Shown here: positions 15,401 to 23,507 of the stretch, piece after piece
How the letters are laid out: every line of letters begins with the position of its first letter
Position numbering within the stretch: the first letter of the stretch is position 1
Source: an uncultured archaeon
Lineage (GTDB): Archaea; Nanobdellota; Nanobdellia; Pacearchaeales; GW2011-AR1
DNA: 33,784 nt
Reading direction: 5' to 3'
Assembly (NCBI GenBank): GCA_903828655.1
Contig: CAIKMX010000019.1
Location: 1-33,784, forward strand
Position numbers and translations under genes: made by a program
Notes under the pieces: model-generated
Database searches by the model: none
What the model was told of the DNA's origin: nothing
What the model saw: the letters and a program-made list of their open reading frames with translations, nothing else

Positions 15401-16113
15401 ATTATTATGGTCCAAACTATTGCTATTTGAATGATAGTTATCACGATTTCCATAACTTTGGATGTGATGATAGAAGTTGTTTAGAAAATGTAACTAAAGT
15501 TTTAGTTGAAGATTGTGCTTATGGATGTGCAAATGGCGAATGTAATGAACCTGAACCAACTCCTTTGTGTGAGAGCAATTTGAAGATTGATGTAACTTAT
15601 TTTGCGAATTATAATTTTGGCGCTAGAGCTTCTGATATGAGCGACAATATATTTGTAGGGACGAATAAATCTATTTATGGAACTGGAAGTGTTGTGATTC
15701 CCTTGACTAAGGTAAATAGGACTTCTGTAATAACTGATGCGCTTCTAAGCTCCAAACAGGACAATGTTCCCGGACTTCATGTTCAGAGGGGAAAAGATTC
15801 TAAGGGAAGTTATGCGGAGATAAGCGCATATGGATTTAATTCTGAAAATTCAAGAGAATCGATAAAGGCGAATGTTTCGTTTGAGAATGCGGTTATTTCA
15901 AAGGTTGTGAATTTTGATGCGGGGCCATATGAATCTTCCAATTATGGCGGATGCGGTATTGTGGAGGGAAATCCTAAAATTGATAATACTGGGAATGATG
16001 CATATTTATTTGATATTGGGGGAAATAGGGGTAGTATCTGCAGTAGTACTAATGTGGATAGAGATAGGGTTAGAGTCTATTATATCCCTAGTGGACGGTG
16101 TGTGCAAGAGTAG
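12481..16113 (+). CDS. Giant Cys-rich secreted protein with amidotransferase-like N-terminus
   Basis: The protein has 1210 residues. The reading frame is open back to 12313, but the promoter lies inside that extension and a good signal peptide begins at ATG 12481 (FILVFASSFAFVSA). Residues ~35-245 form an alpha/beta module (VGYILVNKRNP, FLFVDDFR, CFFGIAKTKYWTPEARQMFLDCVGYV) shared in outline with the 17032 protein. It may be a degenerate glutamine-amidotransferase/ThuA-like fold. Residues ~245-1030 are Cys-rich repeats of 60-90 residues with landmarks CxxNSDCG, PTCSLLGTC, CAYGCANGxC and LPQCT. A final beta-rich domain (~1030-1210) ends in GRCVQE. There is no membrane anchor. It would need oxidative folding outside the cell. 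The function is unknown; adhesion or matrix is a guess from the architecture. Confidence 0.87.
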   Translation: MEKRSTHFALMIVLAFILVFASSFAFVSAVSSSTKIADVGYILVNKRNPNQDILNVFSELGLSYTLIEDRNVLKYYSNGSLSRFRFLFVDDFRLNNARKIPISNFPSVIMNSYYGKDWGLTDNEGVSQLTSNVPLEVRMINDGILQVYTMSQASMVGEFIPYFYIDDLNKANMTSVARTYVGGITNINDFGDVIGYLANGTRLLNGKTSNGKMCFFGIAKTKYWTPEARQMFLDCVGYVGTVCSFDSDCGTNSTGLKYCSGTSGKDVYQDSSRMRCIYPNSARSECVADSTPQFVESCDYGCANGACLPQCTLNPLNLSNCGSESYSANFCILNNVTRTHQMPTCSLLGTCGFDIINETVAVCAYGCLDGNCLPRCTKNSDCDDLNGSTEDICLYPNTLNSTCVHNPIICSSNSDCGTDGYVGNAFCSLNGSYQNYTTFTCNNAGTSSSVCSNSTNTRLLQQCAGSCTNGLCVECLKDTDCGVDFFSNKFCNGPSGKDVFRNFTDYTCSNFRCVVNTTKILNETCSDTCIDGSCRNIVCSSNSDCDDDSVYTLDECANPGTTQSFCTHTPINCVSNLDCGTTGNFGNEYCMNNGIFKNYQNATCLNPGTINSICVISQAQVLGLNCGTPSYGNWSGNFCKNGDVYHSRSSFDKGCFIPSNGNATCFSNQSGLTDSLVQECDLGCSNGACLIPQCTINPLNLSKCVSESYSAKFCIAKNVTRYHITPTCSIQGTCGVNNVTETVQVCDYGCLNGNCTQPQCTRNSDCGSASSSLVCQGDDSYNKTITPTCSLLGTCSNVNSSVLFEDCAYGCANGHCLPQCTQNSDCDDGVFCNGGETCANSRCVSPSASVNCSGFNLPAIAKCDNVPDSNPFTWDTASAFVSQCSESLKGCTTSSYNFMHMLIIGKCGVACLNNSGCSGLTNNYCDGEVAVHNLGVCSGTYSCVVNSTRETCDHDCLNGQCVDECSQDSDCEADYYGPNYCYLNDSYHDFHNFGCDDRSCLENVTKVLVEDCAYGCANGECNEPEPTPLCESNLKIDVTYFANYNFGARASDMSDNIFVGTNKSIYGTGSVVIPLTKVNRTSVITDALLSSKQDNVPGLHVQRGKDSKGSYAEISAYGFNSENSRESIKANVSFENAVISKVVNFDAGPYESSNYGGCGIVEGNPKIDNTGNDAYLFDIGGNRGSICSSTNVDRDRVRVYYIPSGRCVQE

Positions 16114-16285
16114 GATATTTAATGTCATCAAGTTTAAGTAATTACTAAAATGGCTTTTTATTTGATTTTTTTCGTTCCCAGTCAGTAGATTCAGCGTCGA
16201 TTTAATTTACTTCTCTATCACAATAATACTTATAAATGGAGTTTGTAATTGTTTTTGAGTAATACAATCTGTTACATCTAAAAAA
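16114..16285. other. Intergenic region with a short palindrome and a promoter
   Basis: It contains AAGTAATTACTAAA (around 16136), a palindromic AGTAATTACT resembling collapsed tail-element arms, then a T-rich run (TTTGATTTTTTTCG) that could aid termination of the 12481 gene. The TATA box of the next operon (CTTATAAAT) is at 16229-16238. Nothing else was recognised. Confidence 0.5.
16229..16238 (+). promoter_or_regulatory. TATA box for the 16286-17032 operon
   Basis: CTTATAAATG, about 50 bases before ATG 16286, predicting a leader of about 28 nt. No clear Shine-Dalgarno is present. Confidence 0.5.
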
Positions 16286-17035
16286 ATGGTTACAAAAACA
16301 ACGAATTATGTATGTTTGGGGATTGCATTAGCTTTGATTCTTTTAATTTCAGTATCATTTGCGAGCGCGATTACGGGAAGTATTGGAAATGCAAGGATGA
16401 TATTGAGGGCTTCACAAGGAGATACAATAGATAAGTACGTTCTTGTAAAGAATGTGAATAATGTTTCTATCGATATAGAGATTTTTGCTTCGGGAGACTT
16501 GGCAAAGTATATTGATGTAAAAGATAAGAAGTTTACTCTTTCTTCTGGAGAGGAGAAAAATGCTTATTTTACAATAAAAGTTCCAACTAACGGAACTTCT
16601 GAGAGTAGTATAAATGTCAAGTTCACTCCACAAGATGGAGGAAACGGCGTTGGGCTGTCTTCTACGGTTATTATCATAGCGAACGAAAGTGATGATAGCG
16701 GGGGAATGTTTGATTGGCTTTTGGGAGATAATTCTGGTGGATCAGACAATTCTGATGTTAATAATAGTAATGGTACTGCAAGTGTCGGAGGGAAGAAACC
16801 TATAGACAATTCTGATAATTCTGGTGGTTGGAATTTTAAAATGAACTGGACTATTATGGTCTTTGTTTTAGTTGGAATATTTTTAATATTAATTATTGTA
16901 TTACTTGCTGTTATGTTAAGAAACAAAAAAAGGAGGTTGATGCATCGTCGGATGGAAAGGGAAAAGATCGTATCTGCCGCAAGAGAGATGACGCAACAAC
17001 CAACTAAATTCAAAAGAACAGTGAAAAGAAAGTGA
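16286..17035 (+). CDS. Membrane-anchored Ig-like protein with basic cytoplasmic tail
   Basis: The protein has 249 residues. It has a signal peptide at 1-28 (ISVSFASA). Residues 29-125 are one beta-sandwich domain (MILRASQGDTIDKYVLVKNV, FTLSSGEEKNAYFTIKVP), of the type seen in archaeal surface proteins with NEW3/CARDB-like folds. Residues 126-180 are a Ser/Asp/Asn-rich linker. A membrane helix at about 188-211 (VFVLVGIFLILIIVLLAV) is followed by a Lys/Arg-rich tail facing the cytoplasm. The stop overlaps the GTG start of the next gene (GTGA), so the two are translated together and probably act together at the cell surface. The exact role is unknown. Confidence 0.88.
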   Translation: MVTKTTNYVCLGIALALILLISVSFASAITGSIGNARMILRASQGDTIDKYVLVKNVNNVSIDIEIFASGDLAKYIDVKDKKFTLSSGEEKNAYFTIKVPTNGTSESSINVKFTPQDGGNGVGLSSTVIIIANESDDSGGMFDWLLGDNSGGSDNSDVNNSNGTASVGGKKPIDNSDNSGGWNFKMNWTIMVFVLVGIFLILIIVLLAVMLRNKKRRLMHRRMEREKIVSAAREMTQQPTKFKRTVKRK

Positions 17036-20000
17036 GAGAAACTTTGGGGTGCGGGGTAGGTAATGTACTCTCTTTAGGTAATGTATCCTCTAGAAGGGGT
17101 TTGGCCAAGTTATCAGTTATTGTTGGTTTTATTTTTTTATCTTTGGTTTTATTGATGGTGGGTTCATGCGCTGAAATTGTAAGCGCAAAAGATGTTGCTT
17201 ATGTTGTTAAAACTTCTTCTAACGTTAAAACAAACGTTATCTCTAGTATTGAAGCATTAGGATATAGTTATGATGTTATTCCAGAGACTTCAGTTTTATC
17301 TACAAACTTTTCTAATTATGGGATGATAATTGTGCAGGATACTCTTTTAGTTACATATAGAAATGGTTTGCCTTTGGCTACGAAGAGCATAATATTCATG
17401 GATAAGAATATTGCTCCTTTAGTTTGGCCTGCCTCTTCAATAACTTCTACAAGTACCTTTACTTCTAAATTTGAACAGTTAGGAACTCCATTCACAGATG
17501 GACTTTTTGATATAAACTTTAACGCTTATACTGCTACAAAAGGGATATTCTATCTGAAGGTTAAACCTTCATATGTTGGGCGTGTCGCGTTAACAACAAG
17601 TTCTGCTGGAAATTATGGAATTGTTTCTTATTCTAGTTCTGTTAATTTAAGAAGAGTTATGTTCGGATTTTATGAAGTTGATTCTTGGACTGCTAATACG
17701 ACTAGACTTTTCAAAAATGCTTTGAAATGGACTCGTGAGGGAGTTGATTTTGATGGGGACGGATATTTCTCTGACGTAGATTGTAATGATACTAATAAAG
17801 ACGTATGGAGAAATCTATCGGGGTATGTTGATGCTGATAGAGATAGATATGGGTCTGACATTATTGGTTCTGTTAGTGTTTGTTCTGGGAATATTCTTCC
17901 GGTAGGATATTATAATATCGCCGGAGATTGTAACGATAATTCTTCTAATATAAAGCCTGGGGCAATCGAGGTTCCATACAATGGAATTGATGAAAATTGT
18001 GATGGAAAAGATTTGAGGGACGTTGATGGGGATGGATTTGATGCTGTCGTTGTTGGAGGAACGGATTGTAACGATAACGACAGGCTGATAAATCCAAACT
18101 CAACAGACGTTTATAGAAATTGTAAGAATGACGCCCCGATTATAACTGGCTTTTCCCCTAAAATGATTGTTTCTGAAACTGAAAATGTTACCGTTTATGT
18201 TTCTGCTATTGATCCTGAAAATGATTCTTTAACATATACTGTAAATGACTCTAGATTTGTTCAGAATTTGTCTAATAAGAATGAATTCTCGTGGCAGACT
18301 AGTTATGATGATAAAGGAAAGCATTTTGTAACCTTGACAGTGAGTGATGGAGTTCTTAATGCTTCTAAGGTTATTGAGATTAGTGTTTTGGGCACAAATA
18401 GAGCGCCTACATGTTCTGAGATACCTGCAATTGAGTGGAATGAAGATTCTGGACATTTTTTAAATTTGATGGCCTATTGTTCTGATCCTGATGGAGATCC
18501 TTTATCTTTTTCAATTAACTCTACATCTGAAAATAAGAATATAACTATTGTAGAATTGGGATACGCTGGAGAGGGCAAGTTTGATCTTATTCCTGAAAGT
18601 GATTGGAGTGGAGAGGATTGGGTTATATTCACAGCATATGATAGTGATGTTGCGGTAAATACAAATAAGGTTTCATTGAAGGTTAATCCGGTTAATGATG
18701 CCCCCCTATTTGTTGGTAATATAAGCGATATATTTTGGAATGAAGATGTTAATCTGACAGATTATATTGATTTAAATGAGTATTTTACAGATATTGATTC
18801 TGAACTTAGTTATAATGTGACTAAGTTAAATGAGAATAGCTCTATCAATGTTCAAATAAATAGTTATGGAGAAGTTAGCTTTTATCCTCTAAAAGACTGG
18901 GCTGGAAATGAAAGTGTTATATTTAGTGCTACTGATGGAGAGTTTGTATTGAATTCTAATATTGTTACACTTAGCGTAGCTGATTTAAATGAGCCTCCAG
19001 TATTTGGAGAGATGAATTGCTCTTTGGAAATCCTTGAGGATTCAACAACTTCTTGTGCCTTGAATGTTAGCGATTTTGAAAATAATCCTCTTAGCTTTTC
19101 AGTTGTTAGTTCAAATCATGTGATTTGTACGGTGGATAGTGAAAATCTAACACTAACATACACTCCTTCTTTGAATTATAATGGAAATGCTAATTGTATG
19201 ATTAAGGTTAGTGATGTATTTAATGGTTCTAGTACATATAATCTGGCTTTGAATGTTTTACCAGTGAATGATGCTTTTGAAATTGTTGATTATAGTCCTA
19301 AGGGTATTTTGAAATTTATGGAGAATAGTTTTCATACTTTTTCAATAAATGTTTCTGACGTTGATGGCACTGGAAGTGTGGGGGGTGTCGGAAGTGTTGG
19401 GATAAAATGGCTTTTGAACTCTGAAGATATTGCAAATGCTAGTGAGGCTAGATATATTTTCAATAAACCTAAAGGAATATATAATTTGACTGCTTTTGCG
19501 AGTGATGGAGAATTTAACGCAAGCCAGATATGGAATATACTTGTTGGAAATAACTCTGATTTTACCTGTTCTGAATTAAGAGGAAAAGTTTGTACTTCAA
19601 CACAGGTTTGTTCTGAGAATGTTACATCAAGTTCTGATTCTAGTTCTTGTTGTTTCGCTAATTGTATTGCAAGACCTCCAACCTTTGAAAAGATTGCTGT
19701 TTGTAGCGTAAATAAATCAAGCAGATATAATCTTGAAATTAGTTCTCCAGATAGCGGGGATGACTTTTATGTTGGAAGTAATTTTAGTGTAACTGTAAAT
19801 GTCGATGATAATCTTAACGACGATAAAACTCACAGATATGATGTTATTGTTTATCTTTATGATCTAACAAATCAAAAGATTATTGATGACTCTAAACAAA
19901 CTATAAGACTCGATAGTGGAAACGAAGGGGATTATAATTTCGACTTTTCAATTGATGAGGACTTAGATTCTGGAAATAGTTATGCAGTTTATGCTAAATC

Positions 20001-20667
20001 TAATGATCGAATCAATGGTAGCTGTTATGATGACTATGTAGCTATTGAGATTAAGAGAAAGAACGATGAAGTTAGAATTGATAGTTTGAATATGAAGTCT
20101 TATGTGTTCAATGCTGGAGATTCAGTTGACTTTAGGGCCAATGTTAAGAATTACGGGGCTGATGACAATATTGTTACACTTAAAGTAGAAAGTAAGGGGC
20201 TGGGGTTGTATAAAATATTTGATTCTGTTGACTTAGATGGAAATGGAGGAAAGAATGATGAGGAAGATGTTTTAGTAAGTTTTGATATTCCTTCCAACGC
20301 TTCTTCTGGGGATTATAGATTTGATGTTGTTGCTAGTTATGCTGGAAGTTTAAAGTATACCTATAGCGAGACCTTGACTGTTGAGGGAGGAGAGGTTTTA
20401 AATCCAATTGTAGATAATCCAATCAGTTATAATACTATTGAGCTTAATCCTTCTTCGTTGAGTTTATCTCCGAGTACTATTAATGATCCTGTTAGTTCTT
20501 TGATTGGAGGAAATTTATCTTCTCTTGAAGATGCTATAAACCTAAATGGCGCTGATTTGGATTCTGTTGGTTCAAATGCCGGACCAAATAATCTAACCGG
20601 TTATTTGGCGATAATTGCGATAGTTATCTTTATTATAGCTGCGGTTGTTTTTAGTTTTGTGATTTAA
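17032..20667 (+). CDS. Giant anchored surface protein: MopE-like repeats plus cadherin-like domains
   Basis: The protein has 1211 residues, starting at GTG 17032, which overlaps the previous stop by 3 bases. A TTG at 17101 is an alternative that would give a more usual signal peptide. The hydrophobic segment is at about 27-46 and cleavage near EIVSA. Residues ~53-240 are the alpha/beta module also at the start of the 12481 protein. Residues ~240-365 hold MopE-type Asp/Cys repeats (DFDGDGYFSDVDCND, GDCNDNSSNIKPGAIE, NGIDENCDG, DVDGDGFD) known as putative metal-binding motifs. Four or more cadherin/Ig-like units follow (NRAPTCSEIP, NDAPLFVGNI, NEPPVFGEMN), rich in DxDGD turns expected to bind calcium. 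A C-terminal helix at about 1185-1208 anchors it. It is probably a Ca-rigidified rod. Confidence 0.88.
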   Translation: MRETLGCGVGNVLSLGNVSSRRGLAKLSVIVGFIFLSLVLLMVGSCAEIVSAKDVAYVVKTSSNVKTNVISSIEALGYSYDVIPETSVLSTNFSNYGMIIVQDTLLVTYRNGLPLATKSIIFMDKNIAPLVWPASSITSTSTFTSKFEQLGTPFTDGLFDINFNAYTATKGIFYLKVKPSYVGRVALTTSSAGNYGIVSYSSSVNLRRVMFGFYEVDSWTANTTRLFKNALKWTREGVDFDGDGYFSDVDCNDTNKDVWRNLSGYVDADRDRYGSDIIGSVSVCSGNILPVGYYNIAGDCNDNSSNIKPGAIEVPYNGIDENCDGKDLRDVDGDGFDAVVVGGTDCNDNDRLINPNSTDVYRNCKNDAPIITGFSPKMIVSETENVTVYVSAIDPENDSLTYTVNDSRFVQNLSNKNEFSWQTSYDDKGKHFVTLTVSDGVLNASKVIEISVLGTNRAPTCSEIPAIEWNEDSGHFLNLMAYCSDPDGDPLSFSINSTSENKNITIVELGYAGEGKFDLIPESDWSGEDWVIFTAYDSDVAVNTNKVSLKVNPVNDAPLFVGNISDIFWNEDVNLTDYIDLNEYFTDIDSELSYNVTKLNENSSINVQINSYGEVSFYPLKDWAGNESVIFSATDGEFVLNSNIVTLSVADLNEPPVFGEMNCSLEILEDSTTSCALNVSDFENNPLSFSVVSSNHVICTVDSENLTLTYTPSLNYNGNANCMIKVSDVFNGSSTYNLALNVLPVNDAFEIVDYSPKGILKFMENSFHTFSINVSDVDGTGSVGGVGSVGIKWLLNSEDIANASEARYIFNKPKGIYNLTAFASDGEFNASQIWNILVGNNSDFTCSELRGKVCTSTQVCSENVTSSSDSSSCCFANCIARPPTFEKIAVCSVNKSSRYNLEISSPDSGDDFYVGSNFSVTVNVDDNLNDDKTHRYDVIVYLYDLTNQKIIDDSKQTIRLDSGNEGDYNFDFSIDEDLDSGNSYAVYAKSNDRINGSCYDDYVAIEIKRKNDEVRIDSLNMKSYVFNAGDSVDFRANVKNYGADDNIVTLKVESKGLGLYKIFDSVDLDGNGGKNDEEDVLVSFDIPSNASSGDYRFDVVASYAGSLKYTYSETLTVEGGEVLNPIVDNPISYNTIELNPSSLSLSPSTINDPVSSLIGGNLSSLEDAINLNGADLDSVGSNAGPNNLTGYLAIIAIVIFIIAAVVFSFVI

Positions 20668-20673
20668 TGATTC

Positions 20674-20806
20674 TTTGGTATCTCTTGTTGGGGCGTCGTT
20701 GTTGTAGGAGCAGTTTTATGTTACTGAGTATTTTATATATAAATAATTTGATTTGCCAATGCTTTAATAATGTTTAACTTTACCAAGATGAAATTGAGAT
20801 ACTAAA
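20674..20806 (+). repeat. Tail element copy 7 (complete, 133 nt)
   Basis: The ends TTTGGTATCTC (20674-20684) and GAGATACTAAA (20796-20806) pair over 11 positions with one G-U. Inside are GGAGCAG, TTTGCCAATGC and AACTTTACCAAGATGAAAT. It begins 7 nt after the stop of the 17032 gene. It is the best example of the family. Confidence 0.85.
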
Positions 20807-20836
20807 CTCCTTAGATGATTTTTCAGCACATAAAAC

Positions 20837-20845
20837 CTTAAAAAC
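20837..20845 (+). promoter_or_regulatory. Probable TATA box for the helicase gene
   Basis: CTTAAAAAC, 21-29 bases before ATG 20866, consistent with a leaderless transcript. Confidence 0.4.
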
Positions 20846-20865
20846 AGGAGTTTTGATTTAGTGTT

Positions 20866-23076
20866 ATGTGGTCGTTGTATAAGAGAAAAGAGTGTGTAGA
20901 GGGTGATTCTGAGGATGATCCTGATGGAGGTATTTATTCGTATGATGATAGTAATCCGGATAGTGGAAGTTGCAGTCATCCAGGTGACAAAAAGTTAGAT
21001 AAAATCCTTGGCTATTTCAATAATCAGAATAATCAAAATGGCTCTGGTAATCTTGCTGGCTCATTAGGTTCCTCCGACAGTTCGCAGGAAAAAGAAAAAC
21101 ATAAGGTTGAACAGATATTTGATAATGGTGAGAATAATGATGATAAAGCTCCTGATTATTCCAAACATGGCGAGAAACTTGAGCCGCTTAAGTTTTCTAA
21201 TGGAAAAACGCAGGGGGATGTTGTAAAAGAAATTTTAGGGCTGATTGAAAAAGGAAGCAAAATTATATTTCTTAAAGGCGTATGTGGAACTGGAAAAAGT
21301 GCAATTGCCTTAAATCTTGCGCGTCATTTTAAGAAAACATCTATTGTTGTGCCAATTAAAAGTTTACAAGAGCAATATGAGCAGGATTATACTAAAAATA
21401 AGTTTATACTTAAAGAAGATGGAAAAAGGTTAAAGATATGCGTGATAAAAGGTCGTGGAAACTTTTCATGTCCTTTTTCTCAAAGTGATACGAATATGTT
21501 CATTAAAAATCGTGTGATGGCTGATGGCGACGAACTGCCGTGTTCTATAGAGCTTCGTGATAAGAATACTGAGAAAATAAAAGAGTATATACAGATGAAT
21601 GAAGATGTTCATGTTGAAGATTTTGCAAATGTCTCGGATGTAAGAAGAATGAGCGTTGCGCCTGCATGTCCTTATTGGTCCCCTTTACTTCCTGCTGAAA
21701 TAAATACAAAAGTGTTAGAGCATGCAAAGAAGAAAAAGTATATGGCTGTATGCGGAAAAGAATATGCTTTATTTCAAAGAAAGAAGGGATGCGGATATTA
21801 TGACCAGTATATTGGCTACATCGAGTCTGATGTCTTGATTTTTAATGCTGCAAAATATCTACTTGAAAGTGCTATTGGAAGAAAGCCCAAGACTGATTTG
21901 GAGATTATAGATGAGTGTGATGATTTCTTGGATAGCTTTGCTACAGAAAAAAGGATTAATTTGAATAGGTTAGTTGTTGCTTTGAGCAATTTATTTCCTC
22001 CAGACAGGGAAATGAAGAATGCAATAAAAGAGATACTTCATATTGCAAATGATATAATCTTCTCTTCAAGCATATTTAATGATGAGGGAAATGGTGACGT
22101 TGAGAAAATTGGTGAGACAAGGATGAAAGATTTGGTTTTGAAGATTATTGAAAATCCCTATCTCGCGGATGATGAAGATAACAACTATTACAATAACGCT
22201 TTTGAGATTGCTAAAAGCTTTGAGAATTTGCTTGATGAGACATATGTTTCTTTTGACCGGTCTGGAAGAGGTGGAAACGGGGAGGGGAGTTTTGGAGGAG
22301 GAAAACAACAGGGGCTTTTTGGATTCTCAAGACCAAAGGAGGATGAAACTGTTATTGTAAATCTTGTTTCTATTAATTTGGCTCAAAAATTTAAAGATTT
22401 AGTTGAACAAAATAATGTTTTGGTTTTGATGTCGGGAACTTTGCACTCTGAAAAAGTTTTAAAGGATATATTTGGATTGGATAGCTTTAAGGTTGTTGAA
22501 GCAGAACTTGAAATGCCTGGAACCGTTTCTAAATTTAGAACGGGGCTTGAGAAGAACTGTAAATATGAGAATTTTGCAAGTGGAGCAGTTACACGTGAGA
22601 ATTATCTAAAAGCTCTGAGTGCATGTGTTTCAAATGCTGATGCTCCAGTCTTAGTTCATGTTTCAAGCTTTTCTGATTTGCCCTCACAGGAAGAAATAGA
22701 AGATTTTAAGCTTAGCAATTTAATTTCACGTGAGAAATTAAAGGAGATGCAGTTTAAAGATTCTAGTAATAAGAGAGTTGATGATTTTAAATCTGGTAAT
22801 GCTGATGTTCTGTTTACAACAAAATGCTCTCGTGGAGTCGATTTTGCAGGGGATAAATGTCGTTCAATTATTTTGACAAAGTATCCTTATCCAAATATAC
22901 AAAGTTTATTTTGGAAAATTTTAAAGAAGGAACAGCCCAATAAGTTTATGGAGTTTTATATGGATAAGGCCCGACGAGAATTGGTGCAGAAGATTGCACG
23001 AGGTGTTAGATTTAAAGGAGATCATGTTTTGCTATTATCTCCAGATTCGAGAGTTTTGGATGCGAGAGTGAACTGA
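20866..23076 (+). CDS. Rad3/XPD/DinG-like Fe-S superfamily 2 helicase
   Basis: The protein has 736 residues. Residues 1-110 are acidic, Asn/Ser-rich and probably disordered, which is unusual for this family. Walker A GVCGTGKS is at 138-145. KGRGNFSCPF places C202 at the usual Fe-S entry position. Further cysteines at 226, 268 (ACPYW) and 309 (GCGYYDQYIGYIESDVLIFNA) fit the family's cluster pattern. Walker B is DECD (349-352) rather than the more usual DEAH. SRGVDFAGD (~656) is motif V, and QKIARGVRF (~709) is motif VI. Such helicases unwind DNA 5'-to-3' in repair and replication. It is alone among surface-protein genes, so the context gives no specific role. The exact subfamily is not assigned. 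Confidence 0.9.
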   Translation: MWSLYKRKECVEGDSEDDPDGGIYSYDDSNPDSGSCSHPGDKKLDKILGYFNNQNNQNGSGNLAGSLGSSDSSQEKEKHKVEQIFDNGENNDDKAPDYSKHGEKLEPLKFSNGKTQGDVVKEILGLIEKGSKIIFLKGVCGTGKSAIALNLARHFKKTSIVVPIKSLQEQYEQDYTKNKFILKEDGKRLKICVIKGRGNFSCPFSQSDTNMFIKNRVMADGDELPCSIELRDKNTEKIKEYIQMNEDVHVEDFANVSDVRRMSVAPACPYWSPLLPAEINTKVLEHAKKKKYMAVCGKEYALFQRKKGCGYYDQYIGYIESDVLIFNAAKYLLESAIGRKPKTDLEIIDECDDFLDSFATEKRINLNRLVVALSNLFPPDREMKNAIKEILHIANDIIFSSSIFNDEGNGDVEKIGETRMKDLVLKIIENPYLADDEDNNYYNNAFEIAKSFENLLDETYVSFDRSGRGGNGEGSFGGGKQQGLFGFSRPKEDETVIVNLVSINLAQKFKDLVEQNNVLVLMSGTLHSEKVLKDIFGLDSFKVVEAELEMPGTVSKFRTGLEKNCKYENFASGAVTRENYLKALSACVSNADAPVLVHVSSFSDLPSQEEIEDFKLSNLISREKLKEMQFKDSSNKRVDDFKSGNADVLFTTKCSRGVDFAGDKCRSIILTKYPYPNIQSLFWKILKKEQPNKFMEFYMDKARRELVQKIARGVRFKGDHVLLLSPDSRVLDARVN

Positions 23077-23082
23077 ACAGGG

Positions 23083-23190
23083 AGGTAATGTGATTGCTTA
23101 AGGGGGGGTTGGGCAGTTTTTTGTTGATTTAACATTGCTTAAAATTTTATATGGACAAGACCTTTAGCATTGGAATTACCAAAAAGCGAG
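23083..23190 (+). repeat. Tail element copy 8
   Basis: GGTAAT (23084-23089) pairs with ATTACC (23175-23180). An inner GGGCAGTTTT pairs roughly with AACATTGCTT. The trailing AAAAAGCGAGCG matches copies 5a and 5b. It starts 7 nt after the helicase stop and ends beside the 3' end of the minus-strand gene. Confidence 0.75.
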
Positions 23191-23196
23191 CGATGA

Positions 23197-23415
23197 TTAT
23201 CCTGAGAATTCTGCAAGTGCAAGACCCACGTAGGTTGCGGTTCTTAGAATATCCATTCCATAGAGGATGGCGTAGTCTTTGAACTCCATATCATAACCTT
23301 CTCTTTGGAGTCTTCTTGCAAGCCTTACCTCACTTGTAGGCACAAATGTTAAATCAATTGCTCTTAATGTGGCCGCCAGATCCATCCATTTCTCGGATCT
23401 TGCACTAAGATTCAT
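23197..23415 (-). CDS. Small hypothetical protein
   Basis: The protein has 72 residues and no family I recognise. It has Arg/Glu-rich helices in the middle (SEVRLARRLQREGYDMEFKD) and a mildly hydrophobic C-terminal helix (YAILYGMDILRTATYVGLALAEFSG). A TATA-like sequence on the same strand (23439-23446) sits about 25-30 bases before its ATG, giving a leaderless gene divergent from the 23537 gene. No other good frame covers this stretch. The composition is less AT-biased than its surroundings. It is probably a genuine gene, of unknown function. Confidence 0.6.
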   Translation of the reverse strand: MNLSARSEKWMDLAATLRAIDLTFVPTSEVRLARRLQREGYDMEFKDYAILYGMDILRTATYVGLALAEFSG

Positions 23416-23438
23416 AAAAAATCTACTATTTTTCCATT

Positions 23439-23446
23439 TTTAAATA
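23439..23446 (-). promoter_or_regulatory. TATA box for the 72-residue minus-strand gene
   Basis: Minus-strand TATTTAAA, with its downstream edge 23 bases before the ATG at 23415. Confidence 0.45.
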
Positions 23447-23507
23447 CTACTGTTGTCGACAATATATCTGATAAATCGGAGAATTATTAAATCGAGCTAC
23501 ACCAATC

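Noticed and set aside
15914-16141. 75-codon ORF overlapping the end of the Cys-rich gene
   Set aside because: It is an out-of-frame shadow with no ribosome-binding site or promoter and an unnatural composition.
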